Source of the DNA: Lachnospiraceae bacterium
GTDB taxonomy: Bacteria > Bacillota > Clostridia > Lachnospirales > Lachnospiraceae
DNA: 64,000 bases
Reading direction: 5' to 3'
Assembly: GCA_028693165.1 (NCBI GenBank)
Contig: JAQUVX010000019.1
Span: 1 to 64,000, forward strand
Within the stretch, counting starts at the first letter, position 1. Every line of letters begins with the position of its first letter. The notes below the pieces were generated by a model. It searched no databases, had not been told where the DNA came from, and saw only the letters and a list, made by a program, of their open reading frames with translations. A program made the position numbers and the translations under genes. Shown here piece after piece: positions 1 through 9,713 of the stretch.

Positions 1-74
1 AATATATAGTATCTAACTATCTAAAGTATATCACATAGTACGACAGTACGCAAGATATAAAAATATATTTGACA

Positions 75-101
75 TAAAAAAATAAGCCTGGCAAGGCTTT
101 T
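75..101 (-). terminator. Rho-independent terminator, minus strand
   Basis: A 6-bp stem (AAGCCT/AGGCTT, 84-99) with a four-base loop is followed, on the minus strand, by a run of T (plus-strand A run at 76-82). It lies just downstream of the minus-strand coding remnant that stops at 129-131. Confidence 0.6.
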
Positions 102-128
102 GAGACTTTAGGGTGTCAAACATCCGGG

Positions 129-227
129 TTATTGTTTTTTGTTGAGATTGCTTTTGGTTAAGATGTACTCTTCAGCCTCGGATAGCCAATCGGTATAGAA
201 GCCCATTGTGAAGCCTTTTGAAAACTG
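129..227 (-). pseudogene. Possible 3' end of a minus-strand gene (remnant)
   Basis: On the minus strand a reading frame runs from an in-frame stop at 228-230 to a TAA at 129-131. It encodes about 32 residues with a protein-like composition, including the stretch MGFYTDWLSEAEEYI, and is followed by a good terminator. No start codon with a ribosome binding site is visible except an internal ATG at 204-206. The simplest reading is the C-terminal tail of a decayed gene, or a very small gene. I do not recognise the family. The promoter of the next plus-strand gene overlaps its upstream end. Confidence 0.25.
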
Positions 228-234
228 TTATAAT
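206..234 (+). promoter_or_regulatory. Sigma-A promoter for the small membrane protein gene
   Basis: TTGTGA (206-211), a 17-bp spacer and TATAAT (229-234). It predicts a transcript start near 241 and a leader of about 120 bases before the ATG at 360. Nothing else recognisable was found in 1-359. Confidence 0.6.
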
Positions 235-359
235 GAAACGGTAAAAGTGAAAACGTAATATCAGAAGAAAAGCGGCTTCTGGATGCTCCGGAAGCAATAG
301 GTAAGCCATTAACCTTTAACGATGGAAAAATGATAATTTAAAATAAGGGGCGAGAAAAA

Positions 360-674
360 ATGGGAGTATACGGATCACCACAACTGGGACGCTATGCAAA
401 TGACAATAGAAGCTACTATGAAGCGCCAACTACAAAAGATTATGTCAAATGGCTGCTAATACCAGGCGCTCTATCGATTTTTACTTGCGGAATAGGCGGC
501 TTAATATTAATTGTTGTTTGGGCGTGCAGCAACGAACAGCCAGCACGAAGAAATCTTATGCGAGCAATTCTCTTTATATCAGCACTGCCAATTATGATAG
601 CATTATTTTTAATGTTCATGAGCGGAGAACATGCAGCAATCATGAGACAATTACAGACAAGACCATTATATTGA
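360..674 (+). CDS. Small two-helix membrane protein, unknown function
   Basis: A 104-residue protein preceded by AAGGGGCG at a suitable distance from ATG 360. The N-terminal 30 residues are polar and rich in Tyr, Asn and Arg. Two hydrophobic segments follow (about residues 31-56 and 66-87), the first with a Cys-Gly-Gly turn, and the tail is short and polar. The hairpin layout resembles small DUF-type membrane proteins of Clostridia, but I cannot assign a family. It stands alone under its own promoter, with a convergent XRE regulator downstream. Membrane location is inferred from hydrophobicity only. Confidence 0.55.
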   Translation: MGVYGSPQLGRYANDNRSYYEAPTTKDYVKWLLIPGALSIFTCGIGGLILIVVWACSNEQPARRNLMRAILFISALPIMIALFLMFMSGEHAAIMRQLQTRPLY

Positions 675-774
675 CTCAATCAGTGAAAATGTCAGGTAGA
701 CAATCAGACACGAATAATAGCATATTCCCCTGTTCTAATGGCTTTGACAGATACATAGTGTGTATGCATAGGGA

Positions 775-1122
775 TTATTTCTCATGATGAAAGTTTTTCG
801 TAATGCGGATGATACGCAATATATCCTGCTTTTGTGACTCAGACATATCATTGAGCAGAAACTCTATTTTTTCAATAAGAGTTACTGGTTTGATGGGGGT
901 TTCGTTAGTTTGATTGTATTCAAATAGAATCGTTAAAGGTACATCAAGGGCATTCGCAATCTCGTTAATGGTTTTTAGTGTGGGATTTTTTTGTGCACGC
1001 TCTATCTGACCTAAGTGTGCGGGGCTTATAGAAGCTTTGAATGCCAGCTCCTCCTGACTCATGTGTTTTGCTTTTCTTAAATCTCGTATACGTGTCCCAA
1101 AAAGATGACAGATATCATTCAT
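775..1122 (-). CDS. XRE-family helix-turn-helix regulator
   Basis: A 115-residue DNA-binding protein. The first 65 residues form a classic HTH_3 (Cro/C1) domain: RIRDLRKAKHMSQEELAFKA, then SPAHLGQIERAQKNPTLKTI and an EIANALDVPLTILFEY end. The remaining 45 residues are a short helical tail (QKQDILRIIRITKNF) that may mediate dimerisation. GAGGAG upstream supports the ATG at 1122. It is transcribed away from the diguanylate cyclase gene. Paired AT-rich repeats in the shared 330-bp intergenic region could be its operators. It is probably a repressor of itself or a neighbour; the signal it senses is unknown. Confidence 0.85.
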   Translation of the reverse strand: MNDICHLFGTRIRDLRKAKHMSQEELAFKASISPAHLGQIERAQKNPTLKTINEIANALDVPLTILFEYNQTNETPIKPVTLIEKIEFLLNDMSESQKQDILRIIRITKNFHHEK

Positions 1123-1215
1123 TGAGCAGGCTCCTCTCTGCGTTATCCATATCTACAGTTAGTATCATAGTAATAAAGTGAAAAGCAAACAAATCATTTT
1201 AGGAATCATAAAATA

Positions 1216-1259
1216 TTAATTGCTAAAAAGATTGACATGAGAGATTAATTTGCTAAAAT
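1216..1259 (+). promoter_or_regulatory. Promoter with a flanking direct repeat, upstream of the GGDEF gene
   Basis: TTGACA (1232-1237), a 16-bp spacer and TAAAAT (1254-1259). Two copies of a TTAATT(T)GCTAAAA element occur at about 1216-1228 and 1246-1258, so one copy covers the -10 box. This suggests an operator, perhaps for the divergent XRE protein. The rest of 1123-1453 is an AT-rich leader with a second possible promoter (TTGCAT 1401-1406, TATATA 1423-1428) and no gene. I saw no c-di-GMP riboswitch consensus in it. Confidence 0.45.
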
Positions 1260-1453
1260 GGAAGTATAATACATTGTATATTAGAATGTTTCCAGGAAAT
1301 ACAAAAAGATACCATATCAGTAGAGATAAAAGTATTTTCCTGACATGGTAAAGCACCTGTTTGAGGAATGTCGGATCGGATAATGTTCATAATTTATATC
1401 TTGCATTGAGCCTATTTCGTATTATATAGTAATCCAATCAAGGAGGGCGGCGT

Positions 1454-3286
<1,833 letters not shown>

Positions 3287-3550
3287 ATGTAGAAGACCGC
3301 TGTAACCCCAGCTAATAAAGTATTTGGAAAATAAAAGCAAAAAAAGGAAATAATTGTCCAAATCAAGCAATTAAGCAACTGTTTGCGGTGGTTTTTGGAC
3401 AATTCCTGAAACATTTGCCTTGAAAGATCCAAAGTAACGAGCCAATTCCATACTTGACAAAGAGGGCGCCTCTTCCCTCCTGAAAAATCAGCTATTTTTC
3501 CCCTTCCGGAAATGATAAAATAGAACCATATCACAGACGGAGGCATAAAT

Positions 3551-4516
3551 ATGTTCAAACTCAGAAAACCGTCATGGCCAGCAGTACCAGCAGTGCCGGC
3601 AGTAACTGCGGTTGCAGCCGCAGCGCTGCTGGCACTCTTTGGCTGCGGAGCGGTCACGGGAACGATAGCGACAACGGGAACGACAAGAGGAACGCCAGTG
3701 GAAGCGCCGCTGGAGGCGGTTGGGGCGCTCACGGAGACATCTTTTACGGCAGATGACATCCCGGCCTATACCGGCGAGCCCTATGCCGTGATCAACAACA
3801 ATATTCCATACTTTGCGGATTTTGAATTGACGACGGAATCATTTGAATGCTATAGCGATTTGGACAGTCTGGGGCGGTGCGGCACCGCTTATGCCAATAT
3901 CAGTCAGGACAGTATGCCGACGGGCGGGCGCGAGCTGATTGGGCAGATCCGGCCCTCAGGCTGGCACACGGTCAAATATGACAACGTGGACGGAAGGTAT
4001 CTGTACAACCGCTGCCATTTGATCGGTTATCAGCTTTCGGGAGAAAATGCCAATGAGAGAAACCTGATCACCGGAACGCGGTACTTAAACACGATCGGTA
4101 TGCTTCCATTTGAGAATCTGGTCGGAAATTATGTAAGGAACACCAATCATCATGTGCTGCAGCGCGTGACGCCTGTATTTGACGGAGATCATCTGGTCGC
4201 AAGCGGCGTGCTGATGGAGGCGAAATCTGTGGAGGACAATGGGGCTGGGGTCTTGTACAATATATTCGTGTACAATGTGCAGCCCGGGATTACCATTGAT
4301 TACGCCACCGGCGACAGCAGCGAGAATGAAGATGCCCCAGTGTTGACGAAGAGTGTGACGGGAACCTATATTTTAAATATCCGTTCCGGGAAGTTTCATC
4401 GGCCGACCTGCCAGAGTGTGAAGGACATGAAGGAGTACAACAAAAGAGGATGCGACGCCAGCCGCGAGGATCTGGTCGCGCAGGGATATTTGCCGTGTAA
4501 AAGCTGCAACCCGTAA
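3551..4516 (+). CDS. Secreted DNA/RNA non-specific endonuclease lipoprotein with Cys-rich tail
   Basis: A 321-residue nuclease of the EndA/NucA beta-beta-alpha-metal type. The N-terminus has a basic start, a hydrophobic stretch and a lipobox-like ALFGC, so it is probably a lipoprotein. The core (about residues 100-255) contains YLYNRCHLIGYQLSGEN and ERNLITGTRYLN. This is the family pattern in which DRGH is replaced by NRCH, followed by the metal-binding Asn region. The last 50 residues form a separate module, FHRPTCQSVKDM ... LPCKSCNP, with spaced Cys and His that look metal-binding. A similar module occurs in the Tad protein at 58839. Residues 8-60 are an Ala/Val/Thr/Gly repeat coded by repetitive DNA. 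GGAGG precedes ATG 3551. Likely roles are nucleic-acid scavenging or DNA uptake. Confidence 0.85.
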   Translation: MFKLRKPSWPAVPAVPAVTAVAAAALLALFGCGAVTGTIATTGTTRGTPVEAPLEAVGALTETSFTADDIPAYTGEPYAVINNNIPYFADFELTTESFECYSDLDSLGRCGTAYANISQDSMPTGGRELIGQIRPSGWHTVKYDNVDGRYLYNRCHLIGYQLSGENANERNLITGTRYLNTIGMLPFENLVGNYVRNTNHHVLQRVTPVFDGDHLVASGVLMEAKSVEDNGAGVLYNIFVYNVQPGITIDYATGDSSENEDAPVLTKSVTGTYILNIRSGKFHRPTCQSVKDMKEYNKRGCDASREDLVAQGYLPCKSCNP

Positions 4517-4555
4517 GCTGCAATCCGCATTCCGCAAATAAAACCAACGACAAAA

Positions 4556-4607
4556 AAATCCCGCCCCTGCCAGGAAATCATTACGATTCCTGCCGGGAGC
4601 GGGATTT
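4556..4607. terminator. Bidirectional terminator between convergent genes
   Basis: AAATCCCGC (4556-4564) pairs with GCGGGATTT (4599-4607), with further pairing inside (CAGGAA/TTCCTG). The seven-base T run is on the minus strand, so it mainly ends the PTS operon; on the plus strand it can stop nuclease transcripts. Confidence 0.75.
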
Positions 4608-4701
4608 GATTATGGATGCATAATCTCTGGGATTTCAGTGTTAAGGCACCCATAATGAAGCTTTACAAAATCAAGGAGTACTGTGCAAACCGGTCCTTCT
4701 T

Positions 4702-5535
4702 CTAGAAGATTCCTACAAATGCACCCAACAGACCTACTACAAGCAGTAAGCCGATACACATAACAGGACTCCATCCTTTTTTCTTAAGCAGGAAATACAG
4801 CCCAAGAGTAATGGTCAGCGGGATCAGTTTCGGCAGTACACCATCCAGAATGCTCTGGATAACGATTGGGCTCTCACCATTTGGAATGGTAAGGGCGATA
4901 CTGGTTCCACCATAGTTGGAGGTCAATGCACCAACGATGAAGACACCCAGCATGGAAGCTGCACGGGTAAATTCTTTTGCGTTGGAGGTCAGCAGATCGA
5001 TAGCTTTCGTACCGAGGTTATAGGACCAGTGCATCAGCCAGAAACGAACACCAAACTGTACTGCGTTGAAGATCAGCAGGAACAGGATTGGTCCGGCTAT
5101 GGAACCTTGTATTGCCATGTTTGCCGTAATACCGGCGGTAATTGGAACCAGGGTGAACCAGAAGATTGCATCGCCGATGCCGCCCAACGGTCCCATTGCT
5201 GCAACACGGACCGCACGGATCGTGTTGATGTCAGCCTTCTGCTGTTCCAGGGATAAGATAATACCCATTACGAAGGTTACCAGGAACGGATGTGTATTGA
5301 AGAATTCCAGGTTATGTTCCATGGAAATCTTTAAATCGTCTTCATTGTCAGCATGGATTTTCTCCAGGCCAGGTAAGATACCATACAGCCAGCCTGCAGC
5401 CTGCATTCTCTCGTAGTTGAAGGATGCCTGCAGGTTCAGGGAACGCCATACCATCTTGTTTAATGTCTTTTTATCCAACGGCTGAGCCGGGGTAAGATTG
5501 TTATACTGAGTCGCATTAGATGCCATCTTCGTCAC
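4702..5535 (-). CDS. PTS mannose/fructose/sorbose family IID component
   Basis: A 277-residue membrane subunit of a mannose-family phosphotransferase permease. It shows the family N-terminus (LNKMVWRSLNLQASFNYERMQ), the AAMGPLGGIGDAIFWFTLVPI signature near the middle and hydrophobic C-terminal helices. IID and IIC together form the sugar channel. It is the last gene of the minus-strand set IIB-IIC-IID and overlaps the end of IIC by 20 bases. The AgaS, deacetylase and tagatose-bisphosphate aldolase genes nearby suggest N-acetylgalactosamine or galactosamine as the sugar. That assignment is from context, not from the permease sequence. Confidence 0.92.
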   Translation of the reverse strand: MTKMASNATQYNNLTPAQPLDKKTLNKMVWRSLNLQASFNYERMQAAGWLYGILPGLEKIHADNEDDLKISMEHNLEFFNTHPFLVTFVMGIILSLEQQKADINTIRAVRVAAMGPLGGIGDAIFWFTLVPITAGITANMAIQGSIAGPILFLLIFNAVQFGVRFWLMHWSYNLGTKAIDLLTSNAKEFTRAASMLGVFIVGALTSNYGGTSIALTIPNGESPIVIQSILDGVLPKLIPLTITLGLYFLLKKKGWSPVMCIGLLLVVGLLGAFVGIF

Positions 5536-6325
5536 CTCCGTTTGAGCTTCCTGCGCCAGATGCCTTCATTGCACAACGTGTCTGGAAATCATACAGTGCG
5601 ATAGCAACGCCGACAAACGCGATCAGAATCAATGCAGATCCACTTAACTCCGGAATGTATCCGATGATAGTAGCCAGTGCAAAACCTGCAAAATAAATGC
5701 CCCAGAAATCATTAGAAAGCATGATACGAAGTAAAATTGCGAAACCAACGAAACGCATCATGCCGCCGGCTGCGCCTAATCCGGTCATGAACCATGCATA
5801 TTTCTCGGAAATAGCACTCAGTGTATCGCCAAGTGCTGCGCCGCCCAGAAGACCGGCTACGCAAACCAGTGCGAACAGTAAACCAAGAGCCCCCATAGCC
5901 AGGTAGTTCAGTCGAACGATACCTTTGGTATCGCCAGCTGCTGCCATCTTATCTGCTACGGACATAACCGGTGACATAACGGTAAACAGAATCGTTACCA
6001 TGTACTGACCGATCAGTGCGAATGGAACAGCAAGACCTACTGCTGCGGTGGTGTCAAGTCCTGAAGAAACAGCAAAAACAGTTGCCATGATTCCACCGAT
6101 TACTGCATTCGGTGGCTGAGCTCCGCCGACCGGCATGTTGCCGATGGTCATCAGCTGATAGGTACCGCCTACAACCAAACCGGTCTTAAGGTCGCCAAGG
6201 ATGGCGCCAATCACTGCTCCGGTTACGATAGGCTGATACAGACATTCCAATAAGTCAAACTGGTCGATTGCTACAATAAAAGCAACGACGAACACCAGAA
6301 AAATCTGAAGTGCGCTATAACTCAT
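5516..6325 (-). CDS. PTS mannose/fructose/sorbose family IIC component
   Basis: A 269-residue polytopic permease subunit. The start MSYSALQIFLVFVVAFIVAI and the GAVIGAILGDLKTGLVVGGTYQLMTIGNMPVGGAQPPNA-type region (about residues 35-80) are typical of EIIC-Man/Aga proteins. Several further membrane helices follow. It lies 41 bases downstream of IIB and overlaps IID by 20 bases, so the three are translated as one unit. The C-terminus (GAGSSNGGDEDGI) is a short acidic cytosolic tail. With IID it carries the sugar while IIB phosphorylates it. Confidence 0.92.
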   Translation of the reverse strand: MSYSALQIFLVFVVAFIVAIDQFDLLECLYQPIVTGAVIGAILGDLKTGLVVGGTYQLMTIGNMPVGGAQPPNAVIGGIMATVFAVSSGLDTTAAVGLAVPFALIGQYMVTILFTVMSPVMSVADKMAAAGDTKGIVRLNYLAMGALGLLFALVCVAGLLGGAALGDTLSAISEKYAWFMTGLGAAGGMMRFVGFAILLRIMLSNDFWGIYFAGFALATIIGYIPELSGSALILIAFVGVAIALYDFQTRCAMKASGAGSSNGGDEDGI

Positions 6326-6366
6326 AGTTGTTTAATCCCCTTTCCACTAAGTCGTTTACATTGCGA

Positions 6367-6843
6367 TCACTTGAATAATTTGTCGAGATTCTCCGCTGAT
6401 TCCGAAGGAACACGTCTGATTTCAAGTTCTACCCCAAGATCGCGTAATTTTGCAAAGGCAGCTACATCGGAATCGTCAACGGCAACAGAGCCGACCACCT
6501 GACGTTTCCCTTCTGCCATATGCATGTTGCCAATGTTTACTTTTTTGATCGGTACGCCGCCTTCTACCAGCTTTAAAACATCCTGCGGATTCTCACATAC
6601 GATGAAAATCAGCTGTTTGTCAGAAGCTTTGTGGATGGTAGAGATGGTTTTGTCAAGGGTCCAGTAACGCATCGCAGCATAACTCGGAGCCGCCATATCC
6701 ATCAGTCCCTGACGCATTTTGTTGCCTGCTACGTCGTCATTCGCCACCAGGATAAGGTTTGCTCCGATGCTTCCGCACCACTGTGTTGCCACCTGACCAT
6801 GTACCAAACGGTTGTCGATTCTTGTCAAAACGATATTTGGCAT
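6367..6843 (-). CDS. PTS mannose/fructose/sorbose family IIB component
   Basis: A 158-residue soluble phosphocarrier. The phosphorylation site is in RIDNRLVHGQVATQW, with His15 as the expected phosphohistidine. It takes phosphate from IIA, encoded separately at 10001, and passes it to the sugar bound by IIC/IID. AGGAGG lies just before ATG 6843. It is the first gene of the IIB-IIC-IID operon and is divergent from the AraC regulator, which is the likely controller. The IIA gene is not in this operon, which is unusual for the family and is noted as a finding. Confidence 0.93.
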   Translation of the reverse strand: MPNIVLTRIDNRLVHGQVATQWCGSIGANLILVANDDVAGNKMRQGLMDMAAPSYAAMRYWTLDKTISTIHKASDKQLIFIVCENPQDVLKLVEGGVPIKKVNIGNMHMAEGKRQVVGSVAVDDSDVAAFAKLRDLGVELEIRRVPSESAENLDKLFK

Positions 6844-7006
6844 TTTTAACCTCCTTGATTATTTTTTCCTGAAATCCCATTCAGATTCATATTTAATTAT
6901 AAGATTTTTTGTTGTATTCGTCTTTGTATTTTTTAGCAAGATAGTTATTCATTTTAGTATTATTTAATTTATTGTTTATCAAAATTTTACTTTTAAGAAA
7001 AGTTTA

Positions 7007-7035
7007 TAGACATCTTTCGGGCGGAATGTTATAAT
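7007..7035 (+). promoter_or_regulatory. Promoter of the AraC regulator gene
   Basis: TAGACA (7007-7012), a 17-bp spacer and TATAAT (7030-7035). The predicted start near 7042 leaves only about 12 bases before the ATG at 7054. It leaves a normal leader with GGGGTGG before the in-frame ATG at 7096, which decides the start of the regulator. Confidence 0.65.
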
Positions 7036-7095
7036 ATATAGGCTATAAAAAAGATGAGACACCGTAAAAATCCAGATGATGGGGTGGTTAATCCA

Positions 7096-8292
7096 ATGCA
7101 ATACAAGACATCCAGTAAACAGTTTTTGAAATATGGTTCTGTCTATGAACAGCCGATGGATATTTCCGAGCCGGACATGCTTGGCAGGGAATGGAATGCG
7201 GTAGCGAAGACGACGATCACGCAGCTTTTGCGTTTTAACTGCGAGGTGTATATCGAGATGCAGTCGGGCATGGCAGTCATTCTGGTGGGAGAGACGCCGG
7301 AGACCTCGAGGCTGGAGGCATTTGCAGTACATCGTTATGTCCGAATCAATCCGGAAATCTGCTTTACGCTGATCGCGGTTACGCCCGGCATTTCTTACAA
7401 ATTGATTGTCGCATCAAAGTATACCGTGACAACAGAACTTCTTGACACTCCCTACATTTACAATCATGTTCTGCCACGCGTGCGGGTTCAGGAGATTTTG
7501 GGATATTACTATAATATACGGACGGCCGGATACAGCTTTCACGGCGAGCGGCACAACTACTTCGAGCTGACATATGTGGATCGTGGCTGTCTGCAGACTG
7601 AGATCGATGGAGTGGAGTATGAGCTGAAGGAAAAAGACCTGATCATTTATGGGCCCGGACAGTTTCACACGCAGTCGATCCGGGATGGGGAATCCAGTTC
7701 GTACGCGACAATTATCTTCGATATGAATACGGAGCAGCTTCAGGCCGGCAATGTGCGGTATGAAAAGCTGCTGAACCGGGTATTTCATTATGATAAGAAG
7801 ATTTACACACTGATCAAGAATTTTGTACAGGAAAGCAACTCCGATGCGCCTTACATGAACAGCCTGGTGCTATGCCTGCTTTCTGAGACGATCATCCGCC
7901 TTCTGCAATCGGAATTTGTCAGCAAGCCGGAGGAGAAACCGGTTACCGGGATACGGCAGCATTATCAGGACGAACTGTTTGAGCGGATCGTCACCCATAT
8001 TAACAACAATATCTGTGAGCCGCTGACGATCGCAGAGATCTGTCAGAAATTCTCACTTTCCCGTTCTTCGCTGCAGATCCTTTTTAAGGATATGCTGGAT
8101 CAGACACCAAAGAGATACATCAGCGACTTAAAGCTGGAGCGCGGCTGCCAGATGATTCGCGAGAACAAATATACGATCAGCGAGATTGCTCTGATGCTGG
8201 GATTTAATTCCATTCATTATTTTTCGAGAGCGTTCACGCAGAAGTACCGCATTTCGCCGAGCGAGTATGCGAAGCAGATGCTGGACAGTTAA
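7096..8292 (+). CDS. AraC-family transcriptional regulator of the amino-sugar locus
   Basis: A 398-residue regulator if started at ATG 7096, chosen because the promoter at 7007-7035 makes the upstream ATG 7054 nearly leaderless. Residues about 140-220 form a cupin-like ligand-binding domain (SFHGERHNYFELTYVDRGCLQTEID). The last 100 residues hold two helix-turn-helix motifs (EPLTIAEICQKFSLSRSSLQ and YTISEIALMLGFNSIHYF). It lies between the divergent PTS IIBCD operon and the aldolase gene, 48 bases upstream of kbaY, with which it is probably cotranscribed. It is likely to activate the locus when a sugar or sugar phosphate is bound. The ligand is not determined. Confidence 0.88.
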   Translation: MQYKTSSKQFLKYGSVYEQPMDISEPDMLGREWNAVAKTTITQLLRFNCEVYIEMQSGMAVILVGETPETSRLEAFAVHRYVRINPEICFTLIAVTPGISYKLIVASKYTVTTELLDTPYIYNHVLPRVRVQEILGYYYNIRTAGYSFHGERHNYFELTYVDRGCLQTEIDGVEYELKEKDLIIYGPGQFHTQSIRDGESSSYATIIFDMNTEQLQAGNVRYEKLLNRVFHYDKKIYTLIKNFVQESNSDAPYMNSLVLCLLSETIIRLLQSEFVSKPEEKPVTGIRQHYQDELFERIVTHINNNICEPLTIAEICQKFSLSRSSLQILFKDMLDQTPKRYISDLKLERGCQMIRENKYTISEIALMLGFNSIHYFSRAFTQKYRISPSEYAKQMLDS

Positions 8293-8340
8293 CCAGAGTT
8301 CCATTAACCAATTTATTTATATATCATGGAGGAAAGAAAA

Positions 8341-9189
8341 ATGGCATTAGTGACAACGAAAGAGCTTTTAATTGATGCACAGAAAAATGGCTACGCAGTT
8401 GGTGCATTCAATGTTGAGAACATGGAGATGGTTCAGGCAGTTATCGCTGCGGCCGAGGAATTGAAGTCCCCGGTGATCATGCAGACCACCCCGTCCACCT
8501 TAAAGTATGCAGATGCAGATTATTTCTATGCAAATGTGGCAACCGCAGCGAGAAAAGCCAGCGTTCCGGTGGTGATGCACCTGGATCACGGCAGCAGCTT
8601 TGAGCTGGCGATGAAGGCGTTCCGCGCAGGCTACACCTCCATTATGATTGACGGTTCGCACAGCCCGTTCGAGGAGAACATCGCGATCACCAAATCAGTA
8701 GTGGATGCCTGCCATGCAGCGGGTGTTCCGGTTGAGGCAGAGCTTGGCAAGGTCGGCGGTAAGGAAGATGACCTGGACGGCGGCGCAGGCGGCTACACAG
8801 TACCGTCCGAGGCGGCAGAATTTGTTGAGAGAACCGGCATCGATTCTCTGGCACCGGCGATCGGCACTGCTCACGGTGTATACAAGATCACCCCGAAGCT
8901 GGACGTTGAGCGCCTCAGCGAGATCCGCAGCCTTGTATCGGTTCCGCTTGTTCTGCACGGTACCTCCGGTGTCCCGGACGAGGCAGTGAAAGAATGCATC
9001 CGCCGTGGTATCTGCAAAGTCAATTATGCCACAGACCTGCGCATCGCATTCACAGGCGGCGTGACCGAGTACTTAAAAGAGAACCCGACCGCGATCGACC
9101 CGAAGAAGTACAATTCACTGGGCCGCGAGAAGGTAAAAGAGTACGTTATGAGCAAGATGATGGTTTGCGGGAGCAATGGGAAGGGCTGA
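8341..9189 (+). CDS. kbaY: Class II fructose/tagatose-1,6-bisphosphate aldolase, catalytic subunit
   Basis: A 282-residue zinc aldolase that splits tagatose 1,6-bisphosphate (or fructose 1,6-bisphosphate) into glyceraldehyde 3-phosphate and dihydroxyacetone phosphate. Visible zinc and catalytic motifs are VVMHLDHGSSFE, AELGKVGGKEDD, IGTAHGVYK and LVLHGTSGVPD. GGAGG at 8329 fixes the start at ATG 8341 rather than the in-frame ATG at 8326, which lies on the ribosome binding site. A KbaZ/GatZ-type partner is encoded at 13005, which favours a tagatose-bisphosphate role. A strong terminator follows. Family certainty is high; substrate certainty is moderate. Confidence 0.9.
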   Translation: MALVTTKELLIDAQKNGYAVGAFNVENMEMVQAVIAAAEELKSPVIMQTTPSTLKYADADYFYANVATAARKASVPVVMHLDHGSSFELAMKAFRAGYTSIMIDGSHSPFEENIAITKSVVDACHAAGVPVEAELGKVGGKEDDLDGGAGGYTVPSEAAEFVERTGIDSLAPAIGTAHGVYKITPKLDVERLSEIRSLVSVPLVLHGTSGVPDEAVKECIRRGICKVNYATDLRIAFTGGVTEYLKENPTAIDPKKYNSLGREKVKEYVMSKMMVCGSNGKG

Positions 9190-9218
9190 GTGTACGGGCC
9201 TGTGATATAGGAATATGA

Positions 9219-9256
9219 GAAAAGGGTTGTTGCGATGTGCGACAACCCCTTTTTTT
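9219..9256 (+). terminator. Terminator after kbaY
   Basis: AAAAGGGTTGT pairs with ACAACCCCTTTT around a GC-rich loop and runs into seven T. It ends the AraC-kbaY transcript. The stretch between it and 9485 holds a 13-bp palindrome (GACCGAATCGGTC, 9375-9387) and the leader of the small toxin-like gene, and nothing else that I recognise. Confidence 0.85.
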
Positions 9257-9485
9257 CTGCTGGACAAAAGCACGTCGAGCCATTACAATAGTAACACATG
9301 AATTACATCCCGGCAGATTTCTTCTGTAGGCGATCCGCTGCCATGATGGCAGTCTGCGTGCAAAGCACGTTTGAGACCGAATCGGTCATAAGAATCAATA
9401 CGATGATCATATAGTGTTTTTATTTGGGCAGTCAGTAGAGCGGCTGTGGTTCCCTGTTCTGAGTTTTGACAGGAAGGGGATGCTT

Positions 9486-9569
9486 ATGAGTACATATGAA
9501 GAATTTATGATTATTTTGACAACTGTCAACGTAATAGTATCAATTCTGAATTTAAACCATAAAAAATAG
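9486..9569 (+). CDS. Hol_Tox/TxpA-like hydrophobic type I toxin peptide
   Basis: A 27-residue peptide beginning MSTYEEFMIILTTVN. It has one hydrophobic helix and a short basic end (NHKK). This is the layout of the holin-like toxin family (Hol_Tox; TxpA relatives), whose members begin M(S/T)xYExxM. A near-perfect ribosome binding site (AGGAAGGGG, 9471-9479) sits 6 bases before the ATG. The gene ends inside a strong terminator. A convergent minus-strand promoter 100 bases downstream would make an RNA complementary to its 3' end, as RatA does for TxpA in Bacillus subtilis. The role as a membrane-damaging toxin held silent by antisense RNA is inferred from this arrangement. Confidence 0.72.
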   Translation: MSTYEEFMIILTTVNVIVSILNLNHKK

Positions 9570-9606
9570 CCGCCCTGTCTTTGACCAGCTAGGCGGCTAT
9601 TTTTTA
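9561..9606. terminator. Shared bidirectional terminator of toxin mRNA and antisense RNA
   Basis: AAAAATAGCCGCC (9562-9574) pairs with GGCGGCTATTTTT (9592-9604), giving a long stem with T runs on both strands. It overlaps the toxin stop codon, so the two convergent transcripts overlap across this structure. Confidence 0.85.
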
Positions 9607-9661
9607 GTCAATTAATTGTGCCAGACGGGGAGCCTCAACCTCCCTTACTGACTGTCTTGAT
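9561..9661 (-). ncRNA. Putative antisense antitoxin RNA (RatA-like)
   Basis: A minus-strand promoter, TTGACA (9690-9695) with a 16-bp spacer and TATAAT (9668-9673), would start an RNA near 9661. It would end at the bidirectional terminator at 9561-9606, giving about 100 bases with no sizeable open reading frame. Its 3' half is complementary to the 3' end of the toxin mRNA. The geometry matches RatA, the antitoxin RNA of txpA. Transcription and pairing are inferred. Confidence 0.65.
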
Positions 9662-9667
9662 AAGAAC

Positions 9668-9695
9668 ATTATATCAAATATTTTTGGAATGTCAA
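9668..9695 (-). promoter_or_regulatory. Consensus promoter for the antisense RNA
   Basis: On the minus strand this is TTGACA, 16 bp, TATAAT: a full match in both hexamers. It lies immediately beyond the yajC-like stop codon and points at the toxin gene. No minus-strand coding sequence lies downstream of it to explain it otherwise. Confidence 0.75.
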
Positions 9696-9713
9696 ATAGG
9701 ATTTACCCCTTCA

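Noticed and set aside
1260-1453. c-di-GMP or other riboswitch before the cyclase gene
   Set aside because: I looked for the GEMM core and for other conserved aptamer motifs in this leader and did not find them.
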